Assembly (NCBI GenBank): GCA_019417125.1
Contig: DXVZ01000023.1
Coordinates: 1-19,129 of the forward strand
Source: Phascolarctobacterium sp.
GTDB lineage: Bacteria; Bacillota; Negativicutes; Acidaminococcales; Acidaminococcaceae
Reading direction: 5' to 3'
Length of the DNA: 19,129 nucleotides
Both the position numbers and the translations under genes were made by a program. This document shows positions 1 through 7,675 of this stretch, in pieces. The notes below the pieces were generated by a model that was given only the letters and a program-made list of their open reading frames with translations, was not told the DNA's origin and did no database searches. Every line of letters begins with the position of its first letter. Positions within the stretch are counted from its first letter, which is position 1.

Positions 1-1
1 T

Positions 2-1174
2 GTTGGTACGGATAAAACCGTTTTGCTAAACTTACAGCTGCCATACCTGCCGAAGCAGGAACTTAAAGAAGCTGCCAAATGGGAAATCGCCCATGTAACA
101 AACAGCAGTGCGGACAGTTTTTGCCACTCGGCGTTTTACCTAACACATAATACAGGCGGCTTAAATGACGTTATGGCGATAGTAATACCTGATACCGCTG
201 TTAAATTATTTGCCGCTATTGCCGGGCACTTAGATTTACCGCTGGCAGGCGTGTTTTTGCGTTCTACAGCAGTGGAACAAACTCTTACCAAAGATTTTAA
301 AAATTTTATACTTTGCGAAAATACTGCTGACGATGAGTATACTTTAACGGCTTTTAGCAACTCCTTGCCGGTATTGCAAAAATCCGTTAACGGCGGCGCA
401 GATGTTTTGGCGTTTGAAATTGAAAATGCAGTTGCATCGCTGCCTAATGATGAAATTAAACAAATTATTTTAACTGGAATAGATTTTGTACTGGCAGACA
501 AGCTGCAAGAAAGAACCAGTATGCAAGTAACTGCAAACGGCCTTGGGCATAGCCTCGGCTTTGCAGAAACGATTGCCGCAGATGTGTTAGGGAATCTTGA
601 AGGTTTTGCGGCTGTTACCGGCGCAGCGCTTGCGGCGGCTAACAACAGCCAGTTTAACCTGGTTAACGCACAAAATGCTGGTTTTAACCTGCCGCGCTGG
701 AAATTTTACCGTGCCGCAGCTGTTTGTGCTGTGGTATGTGCGTTTGGCATTTGGGGATGGCAGTTGGCAGAGCTTTTTCAGTTACAACAGCAGCTGAAAG
801 AAGCAGACAAGCAAATAAGTAACGCTGCTATTTGGCAGCAGCGTTATGAAGAATCCGCTGCCGTAAATGCTCAGCTTAACCGCCGCTTTAAACTTGCCGG
901 GAATATTAAAGCGCAGAATATTGATTGGAACAGCGCGCTTACAGATATCAGCAGCGCTGTGCCGGTTGGCTGCTGGCTTGAAAGAATAGAGCAGGACAGT
1001 GCAAAACAGCTTAATGTTACCGGCTATGCCGTTAATATTGATAAAGCCGTAGAATTTGCGCAGCAGCTGGCAAAACAGCAGGCAAATGCCAAAGCCGAAC
1101 TTGCGGAGCTAAAAAACACGCAGCTTGGTGGCAGAAATGTAACTGCTTTTAATTTAGTACTGGAGAGGAAATAG
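2..1174 (+). CDS. PilM-PilN (GspL-like) fusion protein, 5' end missing
   Basis: The reading frame is open from base 2, so the gene begins upstream and 390 residues are visible. The first ~225 look like the later part of a PilM/actin-like (ASKHA) domain: a Leu-x-Leu-Pro-Tyr-Leu-Pro-Lys-x-Glu-Leu segment and an AAKWEIAHV stretch match the PilM pattern in which a Leu-Pro motif precedes an RWEAE-like helix. A PilN-like part follows without a break: a FNLV motif, one membrane segment at about 238-257, a Gln/Ala-rich coiled coil at about 258-295 and a small alpha/beta domain. PilM, PilN and PilO form the inner-membrane platform of type IV pili; in type II secretion, GspL is the natural PilM-PilN fusion. 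The next gene is PilO/GspM-like, which supports the call. A TTG at base 23 could be mistaken for the start but lies inside the conserved motif. Whether the system is a pilus, competence or secretion machine cannot be decided here. Confidence 0.7.
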   Translation, partial: VGTDKTVLLNLQLPYLPKQELKEAAKWEIAHVTNSSADSFCHSAFYLTHNTGGLNDVMAIVIPDTAVKLFAAIAGHLDLPLAGVFLRSTAVEQTLTKDFKNFILCENTADDEYTLTAFSNSLPVLQKSVNGGADVLAFEIENAVASLPNDEIKQIILTGIDFVLADKLQERTSMQVTANGLGHSLGFAETIAADVLGNLEGFAAVTGAALAAANNSQFNLVNAQNAGFNLPRWKFYRAAAVCAVVCAFGIWGWQLAELFQLQQQLKEADKQISNAAIWQQRYEESAAVNAQLNRRFKLAGNIKAQNIDWNSALTDISSAVPVGCWLERIEQDSAKQLNVTGYAVNIDKAVEFAQQLAKQQANAKAELAELKNTQLGGRNVTAFNLVLERK

Positions 1175-1177
1175 CAC

Positions 1178-1744
1178 ATGCAGGAAATCTATCTGCAATT
1201 TAAAAATTTAAAACGCAGTGATAAATACAGCCTTTTACTTATCGGCGCATTGCTTTTATGCCTGCTGGTAAAATTTGCGGCTATCGACACACTGCAAAAT
1301 AAAATAAGCGCTGCTGAAAATCAGCTTGCCGCAAAACGCGAAGCACTGAATAATTATCTTGCTTTTGCAAATGAACACGGTGATTATACCGCTTTTGTTA
1401 AAGAGCAGAATGAAGCCGCACTTATTGCCTATGGGCTGGTGCCGCAGGAAATAAACGCCGCTGGCTTGATTAAAGAATATACTGAACTCGCCGCTAAATA
1501 TAACCTGCGCCTGCAAAGCATTAAACCAATTGCACCTGAAAAGCAGAAAAAAGAAAGCCATCAAAAAATGACGTTTAAAATTACCGTAACCGGAAGTTTT
1601 TATAAAGCGGCTGCTTTTTTAGACGAACTGCAAAACGGCAAACATCTTGTAAGCGCTGCTAATGTAGCGCTGGAACGCAGCAAAGACAGTTTTGCAGGAG
1701 ATGTTATGCTGACAGCGGACCTTAGTGCCTACGCATTAAAATAA
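1178..1744 (+). CDS. PilO/GspM-like inner-membrane platform protein
   Basis: This 188-residue protein has a short cytoplasmic N-terminus, one hydrophobic segment at about residues 18-36, a coiled-coil stretch (about 40-65) and a C-terminal alpha/beta domain. That is the layout of PilO and GspM, which pair with PilN/GspL on the periplasmic side of the inner membrane. It starts three bases after the PilM-PilN fusion stops. The SD GAGAGG at 1163-1168 sits 9 bases before the ATG and overlaps the end of the upstream gene, so the two are co-translated. The call rests on topology, size and neighbour more than on sharp motifs; PilO proteins diverge strongly. No further pil gene (PilP, PilQ) follows, so this looks like the 3' end of the locus. 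No convincing terminator follows it. Confidence 0.6.
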   Translation: MQEIYLQFKNLKRSDKYSLLLIGALLLCLLVKFAAIDTLQNKISAAENQLAAKREALNNYLAFANEHGDYTAFVKEQNEAALIAYGLVPQEINAAGLIKEYTELAAKYNLRLQSIKPIAPEKQKKESHQKMTFKITVTGSFYKAAAFLDELQNGKHLVSAANVALERSKDSFAGDVMLTADLSAYALK

Positions 1745-1763
1745 AGCAAAGTAATTGAACTGC

Positions 1764-1793
1764 TTGCTATAAGCCTGCTCTAAGTTGTATAAT
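1764..1793 (+). promoter_or_regulatory. Candidate sigma-70 promoter for the larB operon
   Basis: A perfect TATAAT (1788-1793) lies 18 bases after TTGCTA (1764-1769, 4 of 6 matches to the -35 consensus), about 50 bases before larB. It is the only good promoter in the 97-base gap after the PilO-like gene. The -10 box is part of the palindrome TATAATTATA, so the reverse strand also carries a -10-like hexamer. Confidence 0.5.
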
Positions 1794-1841
1794 TATATAG
1801 TTAGAAGAACTTATTTTTAGGAGTTAAAGGAAATAAAAATT

Positions 1842-2597
1842 ATGGGTTATAAAGAGCAGACTTATGAATTACTGAACGATTTTAAGCAGGGTTTAATTGA
1901 TGACGAAACCTTTTTAAAAAAGCTGCACAGCAGCGAATACACCGATTTGGGCTTTGCCATGATAGACCATGAGCGCAGTATGCGCCAGGGCTTTGCCGAA
2001 GTTGTTTACTGCGAGGGCAAAACAGCAGAACAGTGCGCAGCGATTATGGAAAGGCTGGCAGCGGTGCACAACAATATTATCGGAACGAGGGCGAGCGAAG
2101 AAAAGTTTGCCGCTGTTAAAAAGGTTGTGCCGGATGCGGAATATTTTCCGGATGCACGCTTTATTAAAATCGAGCGCAAGCCGCTGCCAAAAGATGAAAA
2201 ACGCTATATTGCCGTTGTAACTGCCGGTACCAGCGATTTGCCGGTATCGGAAGAAGCGGCGCTGACAGCGGATATTATGGGCAACACCGTTAAGCGTGTT
2301 TACGACGTCGGTGTGGCTGGCATTCACCGCCTGTTTTCCAAAATCGACATTATCCGTGAGGCAAATGTGGTAATCGTCGCTGCCGGTATGGAGGGCGCGC
2401 TGGCGAGCGTTGTCGGCGGACTGGTGGACAGGCCGGTTATTGCAGTGCCTACCAGCGTAGGCTATGGCGCTAATTTTAAAGGTTTATCGGCGCTTTTAGG
2501 CATGCTGAACAGCTGTTCATCCGGCGTTGCCGTGGTAAATATCGATAACGGCTTCGGCGCAGGGCGTTTGGCAAGCATTATTAATCATATGAGGTGA
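1842..2597 (+). CDS. larB: LarB, pyridinium-3,5-biscarboxylic acid mononucleotide synthase
   Basis: LarB makes the first intermediate of the nickel-pincer nucleotide (NPN) cofactor. It carboxylates C5 of the pyridinium ring of nicotinic acid adenine dinucleotide and releases AMP. The 251-residue length is normal. The N-terminal ~110 residues are the LarB-specific part; the rest is a PurE-like domain with GTSDLPVSEEA from residue 129, GMEGALASVVGGL around Glu184 and a NSCSSGV motif with Cys225. Glu184 and Cys225 both sit four residues after the positions I recall as catalytic in Lactiplantibacillus plantarum LarB (Glu180, Cys221). The ATG at 1842 has an AAAGGAAA-type SD at 1826-1832. The gene heads the operon and is followed at once by larC. 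NPN serves LarA-type racemases and epimerases; no larA or larE is in the window, so they must lie elsewhere if the pathway is complete. Confidence 0.93.
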   Translation: MGYKEQTYELLNDFKQGLIDDETFLKKLHSSEYTDLGFAMIDHERSMRQGFAEVVYCEGKTAEQCAAIMERLAAVHNNIIGTRASEEKFAAVKKVVPDAEYFPDARFIKIERKPLPKDEKRYIAVVTAGTSDLPVSEEAALTADIMGNTVKRVYDVGVAGIHRLFSKIDIIREANVVIVAAGMEGALASVVGGLVDRPVIAVPTSVGYGANFKGLSALLGMLNSCSSGVAVVNIDNGFGAGRLASIINHMR

Positions 2598-2601
2598 GAA
2601 C

Positions 2602-3975
2602 ATGAAAAAAGCACTTTACATAGAAGCATTCTCCGGCATCAGCGGCAATATGCTGCTGGGCGCGCTGCTTGATTTAGGCGCTGACGCTGCGTACATTAAA
2701 TCAGAACTGCAAAAAATGCATTTGGGCGAGTATGAACTGGTTAATACCCGCATTGATAAATGCGGCATTAATGCGGCTTATTTTAACGTGAAAATCCCCG
2801 GTGTGACGGAAGCCGCAGAATTGGAAGAAGCGCAGCTGCACGAACATCACGAGGGGCATTGCCACCATCACCACGGGCATGAAGAAGAACATCACCATCA
2901 TGAACACTGCTGCCATCATCACGCTCACGGCGAAGAACATACGCACGAACATCAGTGCTGCCACTCTCACGAAGAAGCAGCAGTACACCATCATCACCAC
3001 CACGAGCATAGAAATTTTAACGATATTAAAACCATCATTGAAAATTCAGATTTGAGCCTTAACATAAAAGAACAGGCAATAAGCGTCTTCCGTGTGCTTG
3101 GCATGGCAGAAGCTAAAGTACATGGTAAAAGCCTGGAAGAAGTACATTTTCATGAGGTCGGGGCGATTGACACCATCATTGATATTGTTGGTACCTGCCT
3201 GGCGCTGGAAAACCTCGGCATTGAAGCCATTTACATATCGGATATTAAAACCGGTTACGGCTTTGTACAGTGTGCCCATGGTTTAATGCCGGTGCCTGCA
3301 CCTGCAACAGCAGAACTTTTAGCGCACGGCTTGCTGTACAGCAAGGGCAATATTGAACGCGAACTGGCGACGCCGACCGGCGTGGCGCTGATGGCTACGC
3401 TTGCCAAGCCTTCCGCCGATATGCCGCACGGTTTTACCGCACAGAAAGTTGGCTACGGCGCCGGAACAAGGAACTTGGAAATTCCCAACGTGCTGCGCGT
3501 AACACTTGGCACGCTTGAAGGCGGCAAAGGTCATGGGCTGACGGTTGCGGAATGCAATATCGACGATATGAGCGGCGAGCTGTGGCCTTATGTGCAGGAA
3601 AAACTGATGGCGGCAGGCGCTCTTGACGCATGGGTTACGCCCATTATTATGAAAAAAGGCCGCCCAGCGCAAATGCTTTCTGTTTTAATGTACCCGGAAG
3701 CGTTACCAGCGCTGGAAAAAATTATTTTAACGGAAACTACCACTTTAGGCGTGCGTTATTACGACGTGGCTCGCCATTGCAGCGAACGCAGCTTTATTGA
3801 TGTTGCGTTGCCGCAGGGAACGGTTAAGGTTAAATATTCCGAAGCTGCGGGGCAGATTTTAAACATTGCACCTGAATTTGAAGACTGCCGCAAACTGGCT
3901 GAAAATTCCGGACTGCCGCTGAAAAAAATTATGCAGATGGCAGCAGCCGCTGCGGAGGCACAGCTTGAACACTGA
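2602..3975 (+). CDS. larC: LarC, nickel-pincer cofactor nickel insertase
   Basis: LarC is the CTP-dependent cyclometallase that inserts nickel into pyridinium-3,5-bisthiocarboxylic acid mononucleotide to finish the NPN cofactor. The 457-residue protein begins with the family signature FSGISGNMLLGALLDLG (residues 10-26) and ends with the LarC2 domain, seen in NIDDMSGELWPYV and MKKGRPAQMLSVL. Residues 80-136 form a tract of 30 His and 5 Cys in 57 residues, probably for nickel binding or storage, which makes the protein longer than usual. L. plantarum makes LarC from larC1 and larC2 by ribosomal frameshifting; here both halves are in one continuous frame. The SD GAGGTGA at 2591-2597 overlaps the end of larB, leaving a four-base gap between the genes. 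The 3' end overlaps the start of the RNase HIII gene. Confidence 0.93.
   Translation: MKKALYIEAFSGISGNMLLGALLDLGADAAYIKSELQKMHLGEYELVNTRIDKCGINAAYFNVKIPGVTEAAELEEAQLHEHHEGHCHHHHGHEEEHHHHEHCCHHHAHGEEHTHEHQCCHSHEEAAVHHHHHHEHRNFNDIKTIIENSDLSLNIKEQAISVFRVLGMAEAKVHGKSLEEVHFHEVGAIDTIIDIVGTCLALENLGIEAIYISDIKTGYGFVQCAHGLMPVPAPATAELLAHGLLYSKGNIERELATPTGVALMATLAKPSADMPHGFTAQKVGYGAGTRNLEIPNVLRVTLGTLEGGKGHGLTVAECNIDDMSGELWPYVQEKLMAAGALDAWVTPIIMKKGRPAQMLSVLMYPEALPALEKIILTETTTLGVRYYDVARHCSERSFIDVALPQGTVKVKYSEAAGQILNIAPEFEDCRKLAENSGLPLKKIMQMAAAAAEAQLEH
2839..3009 (+). repeat. His/Cys-rich low-complexity coding tract in larC
   Basis: This segment encodes LarC residues 80-136. Thirty of 57 residues are His and five are Cys, in irregular clusters such as HHHH, HCC and HTHEH. 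Both CAC and CAT codons are used in mixed order, so it is not a simple microsatellite. Comparable tracts in HypB, UreE and SlyD bind nickel. Confidence 0.85.
3954..3967 (+). promoter_or_regulatory. SD plus TTG start of the RNase HIII gene, inside larC
   Basis: GGAGG at 3954-3958 lies six bases before TTG at 3965-3967, both within the last codons of larC (stop 3973-3975). The frame has no in-frame ATG before residues that align with the family N-terminal domain, so TTG is the best start. The overlap is 11 bases and suggests translational coupling. Confidence 0.7.
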
Positions 3976-4879
3976 TTTTAAAGCCTATCTTGCAGGCATT
4001 GCCAGAAATTTTAAAGAAAACGGCATCACTGTTGAAGAAAAGGATTTGCAGTACGGACGCCAGCTTGTGCTTACGCAGGGCAGCGAAAAAGCCGTACTTT
4101 CGGTTTATAACGGGAAAAAAGGCATTAAGCTGGTGTGGGGTAAGGAAACTGATTTTACCGGCAAGTGTAAAAGCCTTTTAGCGGCAGAGCCAACTGCCGG
4201 TGTAAACTACTGCCTGCTGAAAGATAAACAAGGTTTTAACGGCTTCTGGGCAGGCAGCGATGAATCCGGCAAAGGCGATTTTTTCGGGCCATTGGTTGTT
4301 GCCGCCGTTGCCTGTGATGAACGGAGTGCAAAGCAGCTTTTTAACCTTGGTGTAAAGGATTGCAAAATTGTCAGCGATAAGGATGTGCTTGCGCTTAACG
4401 CTAAAATCCGTGCTGCGGCTCTTGGCTTTTCGGTATTGGCACTAACGCCTAAAATGTATAATTACCGTTACAGCCAGCTTAAAGCCGCTGAGCAGAACTT
4501 AAATCACCTGCTCAGCAGCGGGCATGCGGCAGCGTTATGCAGTGTACTGGATAAATGCCCGCAGTGCGGCAGCGTACTTGTCGACCGTTTTGCTGCGCAT
4601 AACGATATTACGCAGCGCATTCACACTAAATATCCTGCCGTCAGCGTAGTGCAGCTTCCCAAGGCTGAAGCCGATATTGCCGTTGCGGCGGCATCCGTAC
4701 TGGCAAGGGCCGAGTTTTTGCGCATTATGGCCGATTTAGAAGCACAAGCTGGTATACAGCTGCCCAAAGGCGGGGGAGAAGCCGCTACGGACTGTGCGCG
4801 GCTACTGGCGGAAAAATTTGGCAAAGAAAACCTTGGCAATTTTGTAAAACTGCATTTTGCCAATTATAAACGCATCTAA
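3965..4879 (+). CDS. rnhC: Ribonuclease HIII
   Basis: RNase HIII cuts the RNA strand of RNA-DNA hybrids and acts in the cytoplasm during replication and R-loop removal. The 304-residue protein has a TBP-like substrate-binding N-terminal domain (about 1-90) and a catalytic domain opening with GSDESGKGDFFGP. The four metal-binding acids are Asp99, Glu100, Asp207 (in VDRF) and Asp237 (in EADIAVAAASVLAR). Their spacing matches the Asp-Glu-Asp-Asp set I recall from Geobacillus stearothermophilus RNase HIII (97, 98, 202, 232). The usual Asp-Ser-Lys triplet is Asp-Cys-Lys here. The Gly-Lys-Gly form and the N-terminal domain separate it from RNase HII. It starts at a TTG that overlaps larC; the link to NPN synthesis is probably only transcriptional. 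Confidence 0.9.
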   Translation: MNTDFKAYLAGIARNFKENGITVEEKDLQYGRQLVLTQGSEKAVLSVYNGKKGIKLVWGKETDFTGKCKSLLAAEPTAGVNYCLLKDKQGFNGFWAGSDESGKGDFFGPLVVAAVACDERSAKQLFNLGVKDCKIVSDKDVLALNAKIRAAALGFSVLALTPKMYNYRYSQLKAAEQNLNHLLSSGHAAALCSVLDKCPQCGSVLVDRFAAHNDITQRIHTKYPAVSVVQLPKAEADIAVAAASVLARAEFLRIMADLEAQAGIQLPKGGGEAATDCARLLAEKFGKENLGNFVKLHFANYKRI

Positions 4880-4890
4880 GCGGAGATTTT

Positions 4891-5736
4891 ATGAAACAAC
4901 TGATAATAAATGCCGATGATTTCGGACTGCACCCATTGATTAACAAAGGAATAATTGAAGGCTACACTAAAGGCATGATTACCAGTACCTCCCTTATGCC
5001 CAGCTCACCATATTTTGACGAAGCCGTGAAGCTTGCAAAAGCAAACCCTGGCTTGGGAATTGGCATTCACTTGACGTTGGTAGGAGGAGTGGCGCCTGTT
5101 TTAAAAAGCGGCGTCGATTCCTTATTGGACAGCGGAAAAGTTTTTGCTGAAGATTATACAGTTTTCGCAAAAAAATGGTATACTGGTAGTATAAAGAAGA
5201 TTGAGTTGGAACGTGAACTGCGCGCGCAGATTGAAAAAGTGCTGGCGTCAGGCATTAAGCCAACCCACATCGACAGCCACCAGCACATGCACGTACTGCC
5301 AGGTATTGCCGGTATTGTTGTGCGCCTGTGCTGCGAATACGGTATTGCCAAAGTAAGGATGCCTGCCGAAAATATCTTCTGGTCAGGCGGTTTTAATGCC
5401 GGGCTCGGAAGAAAAATCGGCCGCAATGGGCTTAGTTTTTGCGCCGGGCTTGCTAAACTTAAGGCACGGCAGGCTGGTTTGGTATATCCACAGCACTTTT
5501 TCGGCATGCTGGCGGGCGGCAATTTAAATGCGCAGCTTGTTAAAAACATTCTGCTTAATTTACCGGACGGTACGAGCGAAATCATGACGCACCCCGGCAC
5601 AGATAATTATACGCTTTCTAAAAGTTTTAAATGGGGTTATCATTGGCATGATGAGCTGAACGCCTTTTTATCCGAAACCAATAAAAAAATCGCCAGAGAA
5701 CGGGGCATAGAATTAATTAATTTTGGCAGGCTTTAA
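4891..5736 (+). CDS. ChbG/HpnK/NaxD-family (YdjC) carbohydrate deacetylase
   Basis: The 281-residue protein is a metal-dependent N-deacetylase of the YdjC superfamily. The metal site is clear: NADDFG with Asp10, His60 in GIGIHLTL, and THIDSHQHMH at residues 125-134. The segment TSTSLMPSSPYFDEAV resembles HpnK proteins from hopanoid clusters, and the same superfamily includes ChbG (chitooligosaccharide deacetylase) and Francisella NaxD (deacetylation of polyprenyl-linked N-acetylhexosamine for lipid A decoration). No hopanoid or chitobiose gene is nearby, but a flippase-like protein, an epimerase and an ArnT-like transferase follow directly, so I favour a NaxD-like role on a lipid-linked amino sugar. 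There is no signal peptide, so it acts in the cytoplasm. The SD GGAG at 4882-4885 precedes the ATG by 5 bases. Confidence 0.82.
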   Translation: MKQLIINADDFGLHPLINKGIIEGYTKGMITSTSLMPSSPYFDEAVKLAKANPGLGIGIHLTLVGGVAPVLKSGVDSLLDSGKVFAEDYTVFAKKWYTGSIKKIELERELRAQIEKVLASGIKPTHIDSHQHMHVLPGIAGIVVRLCCEYGIAKVRMPAENIFWSGGFNAGLGRKIGRNGLSFCAGLAKLKARQAGLVYPQHFFGMLAGGNLNAQLVKNILLNLPDGTSEIMTHPGTDNYTLSKSFKWGYHWHDELNAFLSETNKKIARERGIELINFGRL

Positions 5737-5738
5737 TT

Positions 5739-6740
5739 ATGAACAAAAAGTTAATGGGCAGGCTGCTGCTGGTTTTTGTAATTATTGTCCTGATACCGGC
5801 AGCGGTTATCTACTTTACATTTGATATAAGAGCGCTTGAATATTTGACCATGTTTAAACCGTGGAGCATTGCGGCAGCTTTCGGCATTTTGGCCGTAGGG
5901 CTTATTTTTGACGGGCTGAGGCTGATGACGCTGGCGCGCGTGACGGATGAACGGCTGAGTATTAGAGAAGTTATCAATGTAGTTTTAAGCAATTACTTTT
6001 TGGCTGTGCTGACACCAGGTGCCAGCGGCGGCGCGATTGCCCAGATTATGTTTATGAAAAGGGCGAACGTACCTGTAGCCAAAGCGACGGTAATTGTTTT
6101 TGTGCGCACGATTATGTCGATAACTTTTTTAATTTTGCTGGTGCCGTTTGTTTTGTATAACGACGCCTTTTTAAGCGAATGGATGCCCCCAGCTGTTATT
6201 GCCGTTGTTTCTGTAATTTTTATTTCCATACCAGTGGCAGTAGTGCTGTTAATGCGTACTCGCTACCCTGAGTTTTGGCTGGTAGCATTAACTGGTAAGC
6301 TTTCGCACGATTACCGGCGCAAATGTTTTAACAGCTATTACGAATTTAAAAAAGCATCGTTTATAATGGGTAGGCACCCGTTGATGATTTTACGTGCTTT
6401 TATAGAATCGGGCATCAGCCTGCTGGGAATTTATGCTACTGTGCCGATGTTCTTTTTAGGCATGCACATTCAGTTTGACTGGTTACAGGTAATGGGGCGC
6501 ATGGTGCTGTTAAACCTGGTGCTGTATTTTTCGCCAACGCCGGGCGGCAGCGGCATTGCCGAAGCTGGTTTTATAGTTTTGTTTGCCTCACTGCTGCCGG
6601 AAGGCATGGTAGGCATTATGGCGGTATTATGGCGCTTTACCGCCGAATATTTTCCGTTTTTACTGGGCGCGTTTATTTCCATCCGTGCCTTTGGTTCCAA
6701 CATCATTTCTGCCAATAATCTGAAAGAGAGAGATAGCTGA
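5739..6740 (+). CDS. UPF0104/LPG-synthase-TM-like integral membrane protein (flippase-like)
   Basis: The 333-residue protein has about eight hydrophobic segments and the two Gly/Pro motifs of the lysylphosphatidylglycerol-synthase transmembrane family: LTPGASGGAIAQ near residues 89-100 and FSPTPGGSGIAEAGF near 264-278. Family members include the membrane half of MprF, which flips lysyl-phosphatidylglycerol, and AglD-type proteins of polysaccharide and glycolipid clusters. It carries no aminoacyl-transferase domain. It starts two bases after the deacetylase stops, and its stop overlaps the next start, so it is tightly coupled to the sugar genes. A role in moving a lipid-linked sugar across the membrane fits the position, but this is an inference. 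Confidence 0.75.
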   Translation: MNKKLMGRLLLVFVIIVLIPAAVIYFTFDIRALEYLTMFKPWSIAAAFGILAVGLIFDGLRLMTLARVTDERLSIREVINVVLSNYFLAVLTPGASGGAIAQIMFMKRANVPVAKATVIVFVRTIMSITFLILLVPFVLYNDAFLSEWMPPAVIAVVSVIFISIPVAVVLLMRTRYPEFWLVALTGKLSHDYRRKCFNSYYEFKKASFIMGRHPLMILRAFIESGISLLGIYATVPMFFLGMHIQFDWLQVMGRMVLLNLVLYFSPTPGGSGIAEAGFIVLFASLLPEGMVGIMAVLWRFTAEYFPFLLGAFISIRAFGSNIISANNLKERDS

Positions 6741-7675
6741 TGAAATTACTCGTTACGGGAGGGGCCGGTTTTATCGGTTCGCACCTTTTGCAATATCTTG
6801 ATAAGCAGCAGGAACATGAAACAGTTGTATTCGATAATCTTTCAACCGGCTCTGCCAAAAACGTGCCGGAAGGAATTAAATTATGCGTGGGCGATATTTG
6901 CGACGCCGCTGCCGTTGATAAACTGTTTGCAGCAGAACGCTTTGACGCCGTTATTCACTTTGCGGCACAAACCATGGTGCCGTATTCCTTACAGCACCCG
7001 CAGGAGGACTGCAATATTAATCTGCTGGGGCTGCTGAACATTTTGGAAGCCTGCCGCAAATATAAGGTAAAAACAGTGGTCTTTTCTTCTAGCGCCGCTG
7101 TTTACGGTGATAACCCCAATATACCGCTAACGGAAGATTTGCCGCTGCTGCCAACGTCATGCTATGGCATTACCAAAATGACGAGCGAGCATTACCTGCG
7201 TGTTTACCACGATTTGTACGGGTTAAATTCCATTATACTGCGTTTTGCTAATGTTTACGGTGAACGCCAGGGCGAAGGCGGGGAAGGCGGCGTTATAAGC
7301 ATCTTCTGCAAACTGCTGGTGCAGGATAAGCCGCTGACTGTTTTTGGCAGCGGCGAACAGACGCGCGACTTTGTTTACGCCGGCGATATCGCGCAGGCAG
7401 CAGCCAAAGCCCTTACGCTGACCGGGTTTAATATTATCAATATTTCAACCGGTAGGGAAACATCTTTGAACACGCTGCTTTGTGCGTTTAAAAATGCTTG
7501 CGGGCATGATTTTACGGTTAATTACGCACCGGAACGCAACGGCGATATTTACCGCTCGGTATTAAGCAACCAACATTTAAAAGAACTGCTTGGCTTTGAG
7601 CCGAAGATGGATATAGAACACGGTATACCCAAGACTTATGAAGATTATTTAGCACGCCGGAAGGAAGGTAATTGA
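6740..7675 (+). CDS. NAD-dependent sugar-nucleotide epimerase (GalE-like, extended SDR)
   Basis: The 311-residue protein is an extended short-chain dehydrogenase/reductase of the UDP-glucose/UDP-GlcNAc 4-epimerase group. It has the Rossmann motif TGGAGFIGSH at residues 6-15, FAAQTMV, the catalytic Ser region SSSAAVYGD (Ser116-118) and Tyr142-x3-Lys146. ILRFANVYG and the DFVYAGDIA motif belong to the substrate-binding part. It acts on nucleotide sugars in the cytoplasm. The exact sugar cannot be read from sequence. In this operon an N-acetylhexosamine (UDP-GlcNAc to UDP-GalNAc) or hexose epimerase are both reasonable. The ATG at 6740 shares its A with the stop of the preceding gene. Confidence 0.85.
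   Translation: MKLLVTGGAGFIGSHLLQYLDKQQEHETVVFDNLSTGSAKNVPEGIKLCVGDICDAAAVDKLFAAERFDAVIHFAAQTMVPYSLQHPQEDCNINLLGLLNILEACRKYKVKTVVFSSSAAVYGDNPNIPLTEDLPLLPTSCYGITKMTSEHYLRVYHDLYGLNSIILRFANVYGERQGEGGEGGVISIFCKLLVQDKPLTVFGSGEQTRDFVYAGDIAQAAAKALTLTGFNIINISTGRETSLNTLLCAFKNACGHDFTVNYAPERNGDIYRSVLSNQHLKELLGFEPKMDIEHGIPKTYEDYLARRKEGN

Noticed and set aside
136..645. Long open frames on the minus strand opposite PilM-PilN, larB, mtnA, mtaD, nfnB and other genes
   Set aside because: They mirror plus-strand genes with clear families, lack matching motifs and SD sites, and overlap those genes fully.
1745..1790. Terminator after the PilO-like gene
   Set aside because: Only short stems are possible (AGCAA/TTGCT across a long loop, or GCTT/AAGC), with no T run; not convincing.
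2701..3009. A minus-strand Met/Val-rich hydrophobic frame opposite the His tract of larC
   Set aside because: It is the mirror of His codons (CAC/CAT read as GTG/ATG), so its apparent membrane character is a by-product.
2602..3975. Programmed frameshift site joining larC1 and larC2
   Set aside because: The frame is continuous across both LarC domains; no shift is needed.
4891..5736. A hopanoid-synthesis role for the HpnK-like deacetylase
   Set aside because: No squalene or hopanoid gene is near; the neighbours are nucleotide-sugar and carrier-lipid glycosylation genes.
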